From: Closterium sp. Naga37s-1
Taxonomy: Eukaryota > Streptophyta > Zygnematophyceae > Desmidiales > Closteriaceae
Assembly: GCA_947471745.1 (NCBI GenBank)
Contig: CANJKZ010000777.1
Span: 3,549,001-3,613,000, forward strand
Direction of reading: 5' to 3'
Length of the DNA stretch: 64,000 nucleotides
Part shown: positions 43,299 through 53,529 of the stretch, in pieces
How the letters are laid out: each line of letters opens with the position of its first letter
Position numbering within the stretch: the stretch's first letter is position 1
Made by a program: the position numbers and the translations under genes
Notes under the pieces: model-generated
The model's database searches: none
What the model was told of the DNA's origin: nothing
Seen by the model: the letters and a program-made list of their open reading frames with translations, nothing else

Positions 43299-43422
43299 CT
43301 GGAGGCATCAACACTAAACACGGTAAGCATGGTGTTTAGGGTTAATGCCTCGAATGTGGTGCAATTCGGGAGGGATCAACCCTAAACACGGGAACTGTCA
43401 AGGTGTTTAGGGTTGATGCATT
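43299..43422. repeat. Two telomere-motif hairpins
   Basis: GAGGCATCAACACTAAACAC with GTGTTTAGGGTTAATGCCTC (43299-43350), and GGGATCAACCCTAAACACG with GTGTTTAGGGTTGATGC (about 43371-43420). They belong to the same family as 6422-6585, 37 kb away. Confidence 0.8.
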
Positions 43423-43649
43423 AAAAGTGTGCCTGGCTCCCTACGGGGTTTAGTTCTCTTTACACCGTATAAAAAACTAGACCAAACAAAAACATTATAA
43501 GACGAGCCTTGTATGCGCGACCAGACTGAAGTGACGTAACACGTCGCAAAAATTGCCTTTGATGAAAGGATCGAAACCCCAAGCAGTAATCCCGCGATTC
43601 TGGCCGTAAAACCAAATGGCACCCGTAACGTCTATATAAACTCGTCGGC

Positions 43650-44721
43650 TGCGAAGATAACTGCTGCAACGGGAGCTAGACTACGGGCTAGGCACGGGTG
43701 CTCGTGTGATCTCTGCGTTCGTTGGTCCTTAGTTGTTTTCCTAGTGCACACACTGCTTGCTAGTTCACGGGGCAAATTGGCAAGAGTTTCACTAGAGAAA
43801 GTTGGCAACAATGATTAGCAACAACATTGGCATCACAGACTACATCAGAGCTAGCTAGGCTGCTGGTCGACCTCAAGCACAGCATGGTCGACCGCGCTCC
43901 AGCGCGGCAGCGCTCGCACCGCTCCAGCGTTGCAGAGTAGCGACACGCCAACGTTGCAAGTCCACGGTGTGCCAACGCTGCAGCAAGTCGGCTGCACAGC
44001 GTTGCACGCGCAGGACAACGGTGCACCTGCTTCGCAGATGCGTGCAGCTGGTTGGTGCGCCACTCCTCATCACGTGCACAGCGCAGACGCCTGGCAGACT
44101 CCACGCCAGCGACTGCGCCCACCAGCCACGTCGACCTCGGGATACCACCCCCGAGGTCGGCTTCGCAGACTCCTCCCCGGCGGCACTCGCGCACGTCGCC
44201 CGGGTATCCCGGTCGACCGGGCAACCACGCCTGGCCGACCGGCGCAGTCCGTAGCCGGCCACCTATGCCCGGCGTCCCCAGTCCGGCGTCCAGGCGCCCA
44301 GGACGCCATCCGAACCCCCAGGCCGGCGTCCAGACGCCCAGCTACTCGACGCCCAACTGCTCGGCGTCCTGAGTCGAGGTCGACGTCGGCCCCTCCTTCG
44401 TCGACCACCAGGTCAGGTCGACCACCAGCAGGTCGACCAGCAGGCCTGGTCGACCAATCACAAGGTCGACCAGCAGTCCGTCAGCCGACCACCCAAGTCG
44501 GCTGCCCCAAGTTGACGTCACGAAGTTGACGTCCTCCGCAGGTCGTCTTCCGAGAAGTCGGCGCCACCCTGAAGTCGGCGCCCGTGCAGTGGCCCCCGTG
44601 TAGGTCGGCCTCCTCGCCAACCAGCTCGCCCACTGCTGCAGGTCGGCTGCTTCCCTCACACCCGACCACGAAGTCGGCTCCGCCCAAGCGAGGACGGGGC
44701 CAAACAACACTCCCGTTGACA
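43650..44721 (-). repeat. 3' LTR of element C
   Basis: 1072 bp. It is rich in GTCGAC and GTCGGC. A purine tract (AAGGGGAG on the minus strand) abuts its internal edge. Confidence 0.94.
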
Positions 44722-44849
44722 CTCCCCTTCCGCGTTCACGCTTGGGCCCCTAGCCCACACGGCAGTACAGCTCCGAGAATAGCCCGTCGGCGTGCACCCA
44801 ACACACAGCACGCCGGTCACCGCACCAGCCATGCAAGAGGGCATGGCAC

Positions 44850-45791
44850 CTACTGCTGCACGTCGTCGTCGCCGTCGCCCACGTCGGCCAAGCGCACCTG
44901 GCCGATTGCGACGAAGCACCGGTTGAAGGCCGGGTAGTGCAGCGCCTTCGTCAGGAAGTCAGCCGGCTGCTCAGCGGTCGGGATGCACTTCAGCGAAAAC
45001 TTCCCGCGCTTCACCATGTGCTGCAGCCAGGCCTGTCGCCGCTCCATGTGCTTGAGGTTGCCCGTCAACCCCATGCTCTCGGCGACCGTGATGGCCGACT
45101 TGTTGTCCACGCGCAGGACAGTCGGCTTCCCGGCGTCCAGCTGCCGGAACTCTGCAAGGAGGAAGCGAAGACGGCGTCCCTCCTCGCCGGCTTCGGTGGC
45201 CGCAACATTCTCTGACTCGGTCGACGACAACGTCGCGCACTTGATGCGCTGGCTCGACCAGGAGACTGCGACCCCTCCGTAGACGAACACGTAGGCGCCC
45301 GTGCTCGTCCTGTTCTGCTTGTCACCGGCGTCGTCGGCGTCCACGTAGCCGACCAGCTCCAGCGACTCAGGTCCACCGCCGAACTCCAGAGCGGTGTCAC
45401 GCGTGTTGGCGAGGTAGGCGAGGCAGCGGTCGACCTCGCGCCAGTGCTGGTCGCTCCTCACCATGAGGCCGCTCCCCAGCTTGCTGCAGGCGAAGGCGAT
45501 GTCCGGCCTCGTCGTCGTCGCCGCGAACTGCAGCGAGCCGACCTTCTGCCGGTACTCCTCCTCCTGGCGTTCCTGCGCCTCCTCGTCGTCGAAGGTGAGC
45601 TCGGCGTAGGCGTCGACCGAGACCGGCGTCTTCGGGGTGCGCCCGGTCTGCTCCTCGTCGATGAAGCGCCTACACAGCTTGTCGGCGTCGCTGGTGCAGC
45701 CACAGCTTCCCCGCCGACCTGTCGCGGACGATCTCCAGCCCAAGGTACTTCTGCACCGGCGAGATCTCACGCAGCTCGAAGGCGGACTCAA
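44850..45791 (-). pseudogene. Element C RNase H and RT C-terminus
   Basis: FAATTTRPDIAFACSKLGSG, then RNase H motifs GYVDADDAGDKQNR, SSTESENVAATEA and LRVDNKSAITVAE, ending with DFLTKALHYPAFNRC and a stop at 44850. It is joined to the RT frame by a frameshift at about 45690. Confidence 0.92.
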
Positions 45792-46476
45792 GCAGCTCCT
45801 TCAGCTCCTTCAGCATCTCGGTGCTGCTGCTGGCGGCGAGCAGGTCGTCGACGTAGACCAACACCCAGCAGGCCACTCCGTCGTCGCCGACCTTGAAGTA
45901 CAGAGCCTCGTCGACCTGGCTCTTCTTCCACCCGGCGCCGACCAGCACGTCGTTGAGCGCCAAGTACCACAACAGCGGCGACTGCTTCAGCCCGTACAGG
46001 CTCTTCAGCAGCTTGCAGACCCGGCCGGTTCCGTCGTTGAAGTAGTCCGGCTTGGACATGTAGAGCACCCGGTCGAGCTTGCTCTGCAGGAAGGCGTTCT
46101 TCATGTCGAGCTGCATTAGGTTGAGGTTGAGGACGGCGACGATGCTGAGGAAGATCCTCAGCGTGACGTAGCTGCCCACCGGCGCGAACGTCTCGTCGTA
46201 GTCGGCGCCGTACACCTGCGTGAAGCCCTTCACGACCAGCCTCGCCTTCTCGCACTCGACGGTGTCATCGACGTGGTACTTCGTTGTCAACACCCACCGG
46301 TTCTTCATGACGTTCACCCCCGGCGGGCGTTCGACAAGCTCCCACGTGCCCATGTTGATGAGGCTGCGAATCTCCTCTTCCATGGCGGCCTTCACCGCCG
46401 GGCCCTTCCAGCTTGCCAAAGCCTCCTTCACCGTCATCGTCGAGATGTCCAAACGGTGCTCGGGATCGGCCAGCAT
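45670..46476 (-). pseudogene. Element C reverse transcriptase
   Basis: The frame contains KARLVVKGFTQVYGADYDET, QLDMKNAFLQSKLDRVLYMS, LLKSLYGLKQSPLLWYLALN and the catalytic VLVYVDDLLAAS. All RT catalytic aspartates are present. A frameshift at about 46495 separates it from the integrase linker, and one at about 45690 from RNase H. Confidence 0.93.
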
Positions 46477-48608
46477 GTCGGGGTCGAGCTCCGGAACTCC
46501 TCATCTTCCTCGCCGTCGTCGTACAGCAGGTCGTCGTCATCCTCCACGTCATACACCGTGGTGAAGGCAGCGGGGACGAAGAAGTCGGGCGGCCTCCGAA
46601 GTCGGCCTGTGCGCCGTTGTACCGGCTGGACCTCCTCGGCGTTCCCTCCAGTGTCGCCGTCGTCACTGTCCTCGGCGTCCTGCTGCCCCTCCTCGACGTC
46701 CTGCTGCACCTCAGTCGGCGTCCCAGCCGACTGCTCCCCTACGGTCAGCTCCCCTGCCGACTGCCTGGTCGCCGACTGCTCCTTGGTCGGCGTCGCTGCT
46801 GCTTGCTCCCCTGTCAGCTGCTGCTCTGCAGGCATCTCCTTCACCGGCTTCACCAAAGTCGGCGGCACCACCTGCTGCCTCTTAGTCGGCGTCATCTTCG
46901 CCCCCATGCCGACTTTCACAGCATCACGTCGGCCACCGGCGATGCTTGGGGCCGGCGCCACAGATGACGCCCCACTTCTCCCCTCATCACCGGTGGCCGA
47001 CGTCGGGGTCAGCGCATGCAAGTCGACAACAAGGGGAGGGGCAGGGGAAGGGCACGGAGTGGGGACGTCCTCGGCGTCCTCACCAGCAAGCTCACCGACC
47101 TCGGCGAGCAGGGGCAGCGTCGCTGTCGAGGTGTCCATAGGCGGGGGAACCGGCAGCCGCCCTGACGCCAGCCCGTGCGCCGATCTCCACACCTCCAGCG
47201 ACATGCTCTCGTAGAACACCACGTCCGACGTGGTGACCACCCGGTTGTCGGCGACGTCGAGGAGCTCCCAGCCCTTGCTTTCCTCCGACACGCCGAGGTG
47301 AAGGCCCCACCGGGCCTTGGGCTGCAGCTTTCCACCACGCTGCTGCTCAGGGACAAGGAACTGCGCCATGCAGCCCCACACCCGCGCCAGCGACAAGTCG
47401 GGCTTCTTCCCGGTGAGCAGCTGGTACGGTGTCGTCCCCGACGGCAGCGCCGACCTCTCAAGGCAGTTGCGGACCCAGACAGCCTGCCGGAGAGCGAGGT
47501 GCCACCAGTGGTGTTGCACTCCCATGTGCAGCAGCATCGTGCGCACCGTCTCCACCACAGACCTCATCTCCCGCTCCGCCATGCCGTTCTGCTGCGGGGT
47601 GTACGGGCAGGTCAGGTCGTGGACGATCCCCTTGCCGTTCACGAAGTCGGTGAACTGCTTCCCGAGGAACTCCCCTCCCCGGTCAGAGCGCAGCATCAAC
47701 ACCGACCGCTTCGTCTGCCGCTCGGCTGCCGCCTGCCACTGCACAAAATCCCGCAACGCATCTGACTTCTTGGCGACCGGCCTGACCCACACGTAGCGGG
47801 TCTTGCGGTCCTTCAGCAGCAAGAAGTACAGGCTGTCGTCCTTGGCAGCCACGCGGAACGGCCCGCACAGGTCGATGTGCACGACGGCCAGCACGTCGTC
47901 GGCGTCGGAGCCTTGGTCGGGGAAGGTGTGCCGCGCCAGCTTCCCGCCGACGCACGAAACACACGGTGAGTCGGCGCCCGTCGCCGACTTGAGGTCCACC
48001 CCAGTGGCGACCTCGTGCTTCGCCGAGCTCCAGATGGTGTCCATGCCGACGTGCGCAAGCCTCGCGTGCAGCCTGTCTGGCGTTGCCTTCGTCGCCGAGA
48101 CGATCGCCCGCAGGGCCACTACCTCCGTGGTGGGCGTCGTTTGCTTGGCCGAGCAGGGGCGCAGGTCGGTGCAGAGGACACGCCCGGAGTACGTCGCCCG
48201 ACCGAGCACCTCTCCCGCTGCCGAGACGAGCAGCATCCCGTCGCCGTCCTCCTGCAGCTTCACGCCGTGCTCCTTCAGCTGGCCGGACGACAGCAGGTTT
48301 GCCCGCACACCTGAGACGTACAGCACGTCGGGGATGAGCACCTGCTTCCCGGCCTCCCCTTGCATGGCGACGGTGCCGCGGCCCTGGACGTCCTGCAGTG
48401 CCCCATTGAAGCCGCGCACGTGCTTGATGGAGCCGCTCGGCTGCAGGTCGACGAAGACTTCCTTTGTCCCCATCAGGTGGTGGGAGCAGCCGCTGTCAAG
48501 CAGGACCACCGCCAGGTTCGCCTGCACAGCTGCCGCCACTGCTTGGAAGTCCTTTTCGGCCTCCGGCGCCAGTGAGACGATCGACTCCACGAGCCGACCA
48601 GGGAGCAC
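46434..48608 (-). CDS. Element C protease-integrase
   Basis: A 724-codon open frame. It has a protease start (VVLLDSGCSHHLMGTKEVFV), the HHCC region (LHARLAHVG ... CVSCVGGKLARH), and an integrase core with HIDLCGPF, LRSDRGGEFLGKQF and TPQQNGMAEREMRSVVE, supplying Asp, Asp and Glu. An acidic linker rich in Gln/Glu leads toward RT. The conserved catalytic residues suggest recent activity. The protein would be joined to gag upstream and RT downstream were it not for single-base indels. Confidence 0.92.
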   Translation of the reverse strand: MLPGRLVESIVSLAPEAEKDFQAVAAAVQANLAVVLLDSGCSHHLMGTKEVFVDLQPSGSIKHVRGFNGALQDVQGRGTVAMQGEAGKQVLIPDVLYVSGVRANLLSSGQLKEHGVKLQEDGDGMLLVSAAGEVLGRATYSGRVLCTDLRPCSAKQTTPTTEVVALRAIVSATKATPDRLHARLAHVGMDTIWSSAKHEVATGVDLKSATGADSPCVSCVGGKLARHTFPDQGSDADDVLAVVHIDLCGPFRVAAKDDSLYFLLLKDRKTRYVWVRPVAKKSDALRDFVQWQAAAERQTKRSVLMLRSDRGGEFLGKQFTDFVNGKGIVHDLTCPYTPQQNGMAEREMRSVVETVRTMLLHMGVQHHWWHLALRQAVWVRNCLERSALPSGTTPYQLLTGKKPDLSLARVWGCMAQFLVPEQQRGGKLQPKARWGLHLGVSEESKGWELLDVADNRVVTTSDVVFYESMSLEVWRSAHGLASGRLPVPPPMDTSTATLPLLAEVGELAGEDAEDVPTPCPSPAPPLVVDLHALTPTSATGDEGRSGASSVAPAPSIAGGRRDAVKVGMGAKMTPTKRQQVVPPTLVKPVKEMPAEQQLTGEQAAATPTKEQSATRQSAGELTVGEQSAGTPTEVQQDVEEGQQDAEDSDDGDTGGNAEEVQPVQRRTGRLRRPPDFFVPAAFTTVYDVEDDDDLLYDDGEEDEEFRSSTPTCWPIPSTVWTSRR

Positions 48609-48773
48609 GACGCCGTCTTGTCGTCCCGTGCCTTGCCGCCAGCAGAGGAGTCGGCGTCCTTCGCCGAGGTCGACGTCGTCGACTGCCTCTCCTTGCGTGG
48701 CTTGTTTCCTCCTCGACGAGGACGACGACTGCCAGACCTCCCGCGGCCTCCATTGGCGTCGTCGTCGTCGGAG

Positions 48774-50036
48774 TCACTGCGGTTGGGGCAGTCGAAGGAG
48801 AGATGGTCGGGGGCCGCACAGCCAGCACTCCCGACGTCGACCTCCTCCTCCTGGACCGCTGTCCTTGGTCGACTTCTTCTTGTCGACCTCCTTGGCTGGC
48901 TTCCAGCCATTGCTGCCACCACCGCCAGACTGTCCGCGCTGCCCCGGTCGGCCTCCTTGCTTCGATGGGGCGACGAAGTTCGCCTGCGCCAAGAGCTCCT
49001 GTGACCGCTCAGCCTCCTGCATCGCCTCGTCCTGCAGGATGTACGAGGATAGGTTGTCCTCGTTGAGCGTCGACCTCGTGCTCGGCGCCATGGACAGCCG
49101 CTTCAGCAGGTTGTAGCTGCTTGAGAGTCCCTGCATGATGTGGGTGACGTACGACGCAGTCGAGTACTGCGCGCCGGCCATCCTGATGGTGGCGAGAATT
49201 CTCCGGGCCCGGTTGCAGTAGTCGGTCGTCGTCTCCTCGTCGCCCATACGCAGGTGCGTCAGCTGCCCCTCCAGCTGGGCGATGAACAAGTCGTCGGTGA
49301 CTTGGTAGGTTGACTCGATGGAGTGCCACGTCCGGTGGCCGGCGTCGAGGTACTCCCGACACCACTTCAAGGCGATCTGCACGCCCGGCGAGCAGCACCG
49401 TGAGATGACCGTGAAGGTCAACAGCTGCATGGCGTGAAACTCCGCACGCAGGTCGGCGTGGTGCTCCCCCGGCGTCGCCACGGTCCCTCGGGCGAAGCCG
49501 ATCAGCCCGGCCATCTCCAGCTGGGGCTCGATGGCTTCCTTCCAGGTGAGGATGTCCTGTCGACCAACGAGCGGCCGGGTGACCGAGATCCTGTCCGGCG
49601 TAAACTTGAAGTAGCCGTAGCTCGGTGCTATCCCGCCCGCCGTCACCTGGGTCGCCGACATCGGCGACAATCCGCTTCGACGCCCACCGGCGTCGCCCTG
49701 CGAGGAGCCTGCAGCCGCCGACGACTGCATCCCTCGTGCCTGAACGCCGCCGGCTTCACCGGCGTGTATCACTCCTCGTTGCCTCGACGTGCCTCCCGCA
49801 CTGCTGCCGACCTGGCCTCCACCGGCGCTGGCGCCCACGTCAACGCCGCCGTCGTTGTTCACTGGTCGAGGAGAGGCAGGCCGAGAAGGGGGGTGCTCCG
49901 CCGCCCACATGGAGCGGAGCCCTGCCTCGACGACTGCCCAGGGTATCGCCCCGTACTCCTGGGACTCATGGCGTCTCCTCGCATCCTCCAGCCGTCCCTC
50001 CAGGGTGTCCATCACCTCGGCGTCGCCTACGCGCAC
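48774..50036 (-). CDS. Element C gag, frameshifted at the zinc knuckle
   Basis: The frame starts MRVGDAEVMDTLEGRLEDAR and runs through TAGGIAPSYGYFKFTPDRIS, LTWKEAIEPQLEMAG, LLTFTVISRCCSPGVQIALK, TDYCNRARRILATIRMAG and SYILQDEAMQEAE. It reaches the first half of a zinc knuckle (RRECWLCG) near 48825. A one-base deletion relative to element A then moves PDHLSFDC into another frame, so this frame ends at 48774 and pol follows in a different frame. Confidence 0.92.
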   Translation of the reverse strand: MRVGDAEVMDTLEGRLEDARRRHESQEYGAIPWAVVEAGLRSMWAAEHPPSRPASPRPVNNDGGVDVGASAGGGQVGSSAGGTSRQRGVIHAGEAGGVQARGMQSSAAAGSSQGDAGGRRSGLSPMSATQVTAGGIAPSYGYFKFTPDRISVTRPLVGRQDILTWKEAIEPQLEMAGLIGFARGTVATPGEHHADLRAEFHAMQLLTFTVISRCCSPGVQIALKWCREYLDAGHRTWHSIESTYQVTDDLFIAQLEGQLTHLRMGDEETTTDYCNRARRILATIRMAGAQYSTASYVTHIMQGLSSSYNLLKRLSMAPSTRSTLNEDNLSSYILQDEAMQEAERSQELLAQANFVAPSKQGGRPGQRGQSGGGGSNGWKPAKEVDKKKSTKDSGPGGGGRRRECWLCGPRPSLLRLPQPQ

Positions 50037-50118
50037 GCTAGTGATTGCACGGCTGCCGGTCTACGAACACGATCGGTATGTGCAAAGTCGGCTAGACTGA
50101 ACTACGTCGCGGTGTCGT

Positions 50119-50136
50119 CCATGCTCACCGCACCAT
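50119..50136 (-). other. Primer-binding site of element C
   Basis: The minus strand reads TGGTGCGGTGAGCATGGA immediately inside the 5' LTR. It matches element A at all but one position, and is not the initiator-Met PBS. Confidence 0.7.
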
Positions 50137-51208
50137 GCGAAAATAACTGCTGCAACGGGAGCTAGACTACGGGCTAGGCACGGGTGCTCGTGTGATCTCT
50201 GCATTCGTTGGTCCTTAGCTCTTATCCTAGTGCACACACTGCTTGCTAGTTCACGGGGCAAATTGGCAAGAGTTTCACTAGAGAAAGTTGACAACAATGA
50301 TTAGCAACAAACATTGGCATCACAGACTACATCAGAGCTAGCTAGGTTGCTGGTCGACCTCCAGCACAGCATGGTCGACCGCGCTCCAGCGCAGCAGCGC
50401 TCACACCGCTCCAGCGTTGCAGAGTAGCGACACGCCAACGTTGCAAGTCCACGGTGTGCCAACGCTGCAGCAAGTCGGCTGCACAGCGTTGCACGCGCAG
50501 GACAACGGTGCACCTGCTTCGCAGATGCGTGCAGCTGGTTGGTGCGCCACTCCTAATCACGTGCACAGCGCAGACGCCTGGCAGACTCCACGCCAGCGAC
50601 TGCGCCCACCAGCCACGTCGACCTCGGGATACCACCCCCGAGGTCGGCTTCGCAGACTCCTCCCCGGCGGCACTCGCGCACGTCGCCCGGATATCCCGGT
50701 CGACCGGGCAACCACGCCTGGCCGACCGGCGCAGTCCGTAGCCGGCCACCTATGCCCGACGTCCCCAGTCCGGCGTCCAGGCGCCCAGGACGCCATCCGA
50801 ACCCCCAGGTCGGCGTCCAGACGCCCAGCTACTCGACGCCCAACTGCTCGGCGTCCTGAGTCGAGGTCGACGTCGGCCCCTCCTTCGTCGACCACCAGGT
50901 CAGGTCGACCACCAGCAGGTCGACCAGCAGGCCTGGTCGACCAATCACAAGGTCGACCAGCAGTCCGTCAGCCGACCACCCAAGTCGGCTGCCCCAAGTT
51001 GACGTCACGAAGTTGACGTCCTCCGCAGGTCGTCTTCCCAGAAGTCGGCGCCACCCTGAAGTCGGCGCCCGTGCAGTGGCCCCCGTGCAGGTCGGCCTCC
51101 TCGTCAACCAGCTCGCCCACTGCTGCAGGTCGGCTGCTTCCCTCACACCCGACCACGAAGTCGGCTCCGCCCAAGCGAGGACGGGGCCAAACAACACTCC
51201 CGTTGACA
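50137..51208 (-). repeat. 5' LTR of element C
   Basis: 1072 bp, TG...CA, the partner of 43650-44721. Confidence 0.94.
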
Positions 51209-51544
51209 TCGGCAGCATGAGAATAACGTAAAAGCGCATGTAGGTCGATCCATTTGGACGAGGTTCGGTCGCCCTACCTGCGGTTCGATTGAGAAAAGTT
51301 CGCGCGACTCACCAGTAGCTTTCCCGTAGGCCTGTATCGGAAACCAGTAAAAATCGTCCACGCAAGCTGCACGCGAACTGACGCGTGCATCATCCCTCAG
51401 ATTCCCGAAACGCACACGCTCAAAGCAACTGAAAGGTATGCATGGTGTAACTTTGACTCGAGCTACTTTGAAGCACCTGAAACAATACCTACCCCTCCAA
51501 CCCCCCTGTTTTTCCGATGGGGGTGCAGAGGCGAAGGAAAGGGA

Positions 51545-51625
51545 GTGCAAGGTAAATAGGCTCACCTTGTTTGAGCAAGTTCTTGGCATCACCTTCTGGG
51601 ATGATCTCATACACGAGCATCGACT
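51545..51625 (-). repeat. Duplicated kinase exon segment
   Basis: The segment encoding MLVYEIIPEGDAKNLLKQG with its GTGAGC donor (51564-51623) repeats the exon end at 51685-51745 (MLVYELIPGDVKNLLKQG, GTGAGA donor). Confidence 0.8.
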
Positions 51626-51688
51626 GAACATTGCCCCCTCCCTCCCTCCCCCAAGCCATTGAACTACGTGAGAGGGAACGCTTCTCAC

Positions 51689-51815
51689 CTTGTTTGAGCA
51701 AGTTCTTGACATCTCCCGGGATGAGCTCATACACGAGCATCGGTCCTTGGGATGTGTCTAGTGCGACGCCTTCCAGCCTCAGAATGTTGGGATGATTCAC
51801 TGCTGACATGGCTGC
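51689..51815 (-). CDS. Receptor-like kinase exon, subdomains III-V
   Basis: The minus strand encodes AAMSAVNHPNILRLEGVALD, TSQGPMLVYELIPG and DVKNLLKQG. The HPNI(L/V)RL.G block and the LVYE hinge are typical of plant receptor-like kinases. An acceptor that keeps phase with the upstream exon lies at GGAAG-GCA (51815); the stronger-looking TTTCAG three codons upstream would shift the frame, so the border is uncertain. The donor is AAG-GTGAGA. The catalytic loop is not found in the following 6 kb, where element C is inserted. Confidence 0.75.
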
Positions 51816-51986
51816 CTTCCAGCCTGAAATCACGGAGTAGATAAGAGGCAAAGGGGATTGGATGAATGGGTGAAATGCACTGCGATATATCGCAGATGAC
51901 TATCAGATGATTGTTATTGCGAGTCACCACATTTACTGTAGCTCGAATTCCTGGGAAAAATTCGCGTATGTTCGCTTTTCGCTCAC

Positions 51987-52853
51987 CTTGAAGCTCATGA
52001 AGTCACGAGTAACATTCTTCCCATTCAACACTTTCACTGCCACGTCACACTCCATCATCTCGCCGCATGCTCCACCAATAGCAACTCTGCTGCTTCCGCC
52101 ACCCGCAGGCAGCACCATCCGCCCATGGTACACCTTTCCGAACCCCCCCTCCCCTATGGCGCGCGCAAACCCCCCCGTCGCCGAGTGCAGATCCGCGAAA
52201 CTGAACTCGCGGAGCACAAGGACGGCGGAGGGGGAAGCGGAGCTGCCCGTGGACTGGCTGGCGGAAGACCCTGCGGAGGTCATGGAGTTGGGGAGCGGTT
52301 CCGCTGATGAATTAGTGCCGGAAGCAGAAGCGGAATGATGATATGCGGAGTTGTAGAAGGCATTTGGGAGGAGACTAGGGCTGGCGGAAGGGGAGGCGGC
52401 GGAGCCATTATTGGGGTTGGCGGAAGGGGAGGGGGGAAATGAGGAGGCGGGGGGTGGAGTGGATGTGTTTCCGGGGAACTGAGCAGGCGGGGGGGAAGGG
52501 CTGACGGGAACGACAGCGGAAAACTGGTGGGGGTTGCTCCGAAGGTTGGCGCGGAATGGTGTGCGCGGAAGGGCGACAAAGGGGACCGCGAATACGGCGG
52601 AATGGTAGCCGCGGGGAACTGATGCGCGCTGGTGGTTGCGGGAGGATGAGCGGAATTGCCTGAGCGGGGCAACGAGGAAATGGTGAACGGGTAGGTCAGT
52701 GAGTCTGAACTTTCGAGGCGCATCAAGAGGGGTCAAAGGGGTAAGAGGGGTCAAAGGGGTCAGAGGGGTCAGAGGGGCTAGAGGGGTCAGAGGGGCCAGA
52801 GGGGTCAGAGGGGCCAGAGGGGTCAAAAGGGTCAAAGGGGTCTTAGGGGTCAA
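51987..52853 (-). CDS. Receptor-like kinase juxtamembrane and N-lobe exon
   Basis: A long frame starts in a TPL-repeat (the 52740-52850 minisatellite) and crosses a Ser/Pro/Asn-rich segment. It then enters the kinase: REFSFADLHSATGGFARAIG, GEGGFGKVYHG (glycine loop) and CDVAVKVLNGKNV with the VAVK lysine, ending FMSFK at a GTGAGC donor. FSFADL..AT..F is the usual plant RLK entry motif. The true 5' border is unclear because the upstream part is repetitive. No transmembrane segment lies in this exon; one is encoded at about 55.8 kb on the same strand. Confidence 0.75.
52738..52850. repeat. 9-18 bp minisatellite (AGGGGTCAGAGGGGCC)
   Basis: GGGGTCA/GGGGCCA repeats at the 5' edge of the kinase frame, producing a TPLAPL peptide. 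Confidence 0.9.
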
Positions 52854-53189
52854 AAATCAGGTGGAAAGACATTAGATTTCACTGACGACGGGCATCCTGC
52901 TGACGAGAAGATTAGCAGAACGGAGGGAGAAAATATCTAGGTCAATAGACTAGAAAATATCTGGAAAGCATCACTTCTTCAGGGGAACATACAAAATGTG
53001 GCACAGAAGTGAAACAGGCTGACTGGTAACTTAATGTTACGGTGCCTTTTTGCATTTACCACGAAAATACCACGTCCTGGTAAACATATCATATGAGAGC
53101 TCTGCATGTACCTGCTACATGTGTTTACCATGTTTTGCCAGCTCTTTCCGTCCATCAAAAAGTGCAGGTGGTGGTGTGGGGGATGTCTT

Positions 53190-53525
53190 GGGTGCTCTTG
53201 GTTGGGGTGATGGGGAAAAAAAATTACAGGTACATCCTTTTGCTACAACATGGTAAACACATTAAAAAGTTACAGGTACATCCATTTTGGATGGGAAAAC
53301 ACGAAAAAAAAAAAACGTTACATCCTTTTTGGGTGCTCCTGGTTGGGGTGGTGGGGAAATAAAGTTACAGGTACATCCTTTTGCTATAACATGGTAAACA
53401 CATAAAAACGTTACAGGTACATCCTTTTTGGATGGGAAAAAAAGTTACAGGTACATCCTTTTGGTATAACATGGTAAACACATCAAAACATTACATGTAC
53501 GTCCTTTTTGGATGGGAAAACACGA
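53190..53525. repeat. About 60-110 bp degenerate tandem repeat
   Basis: Six occurrences of (T)TACAGGTACATCCTTTT, with intervening GGATGGGAAAACACGAA and AACATGGTAAACACAT segments. Confidence 0.85.
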
Positions 53526-53529
53526 AGAG

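Larger units (their letters stand above)
43650..51208 (-). mobile_element. Ty1/copia retrotransposon C, full length
   Basis: TCGGC lies on both sides (43645-43649, 51209-51213). The 1072-bp LTRs are 43650-44721 and 50137-51208, with about 20 visible differences (roughly 98% identity). Gag, protease, integrase, RT and RNase H are all present on the minus strand, broken only by single-base frameshifts. It is a sister lineage of element A, with the same PBS and gag start region. It lies just 3' (minus sense) of the kinase N-lobe exons. Confidence 0.96.
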
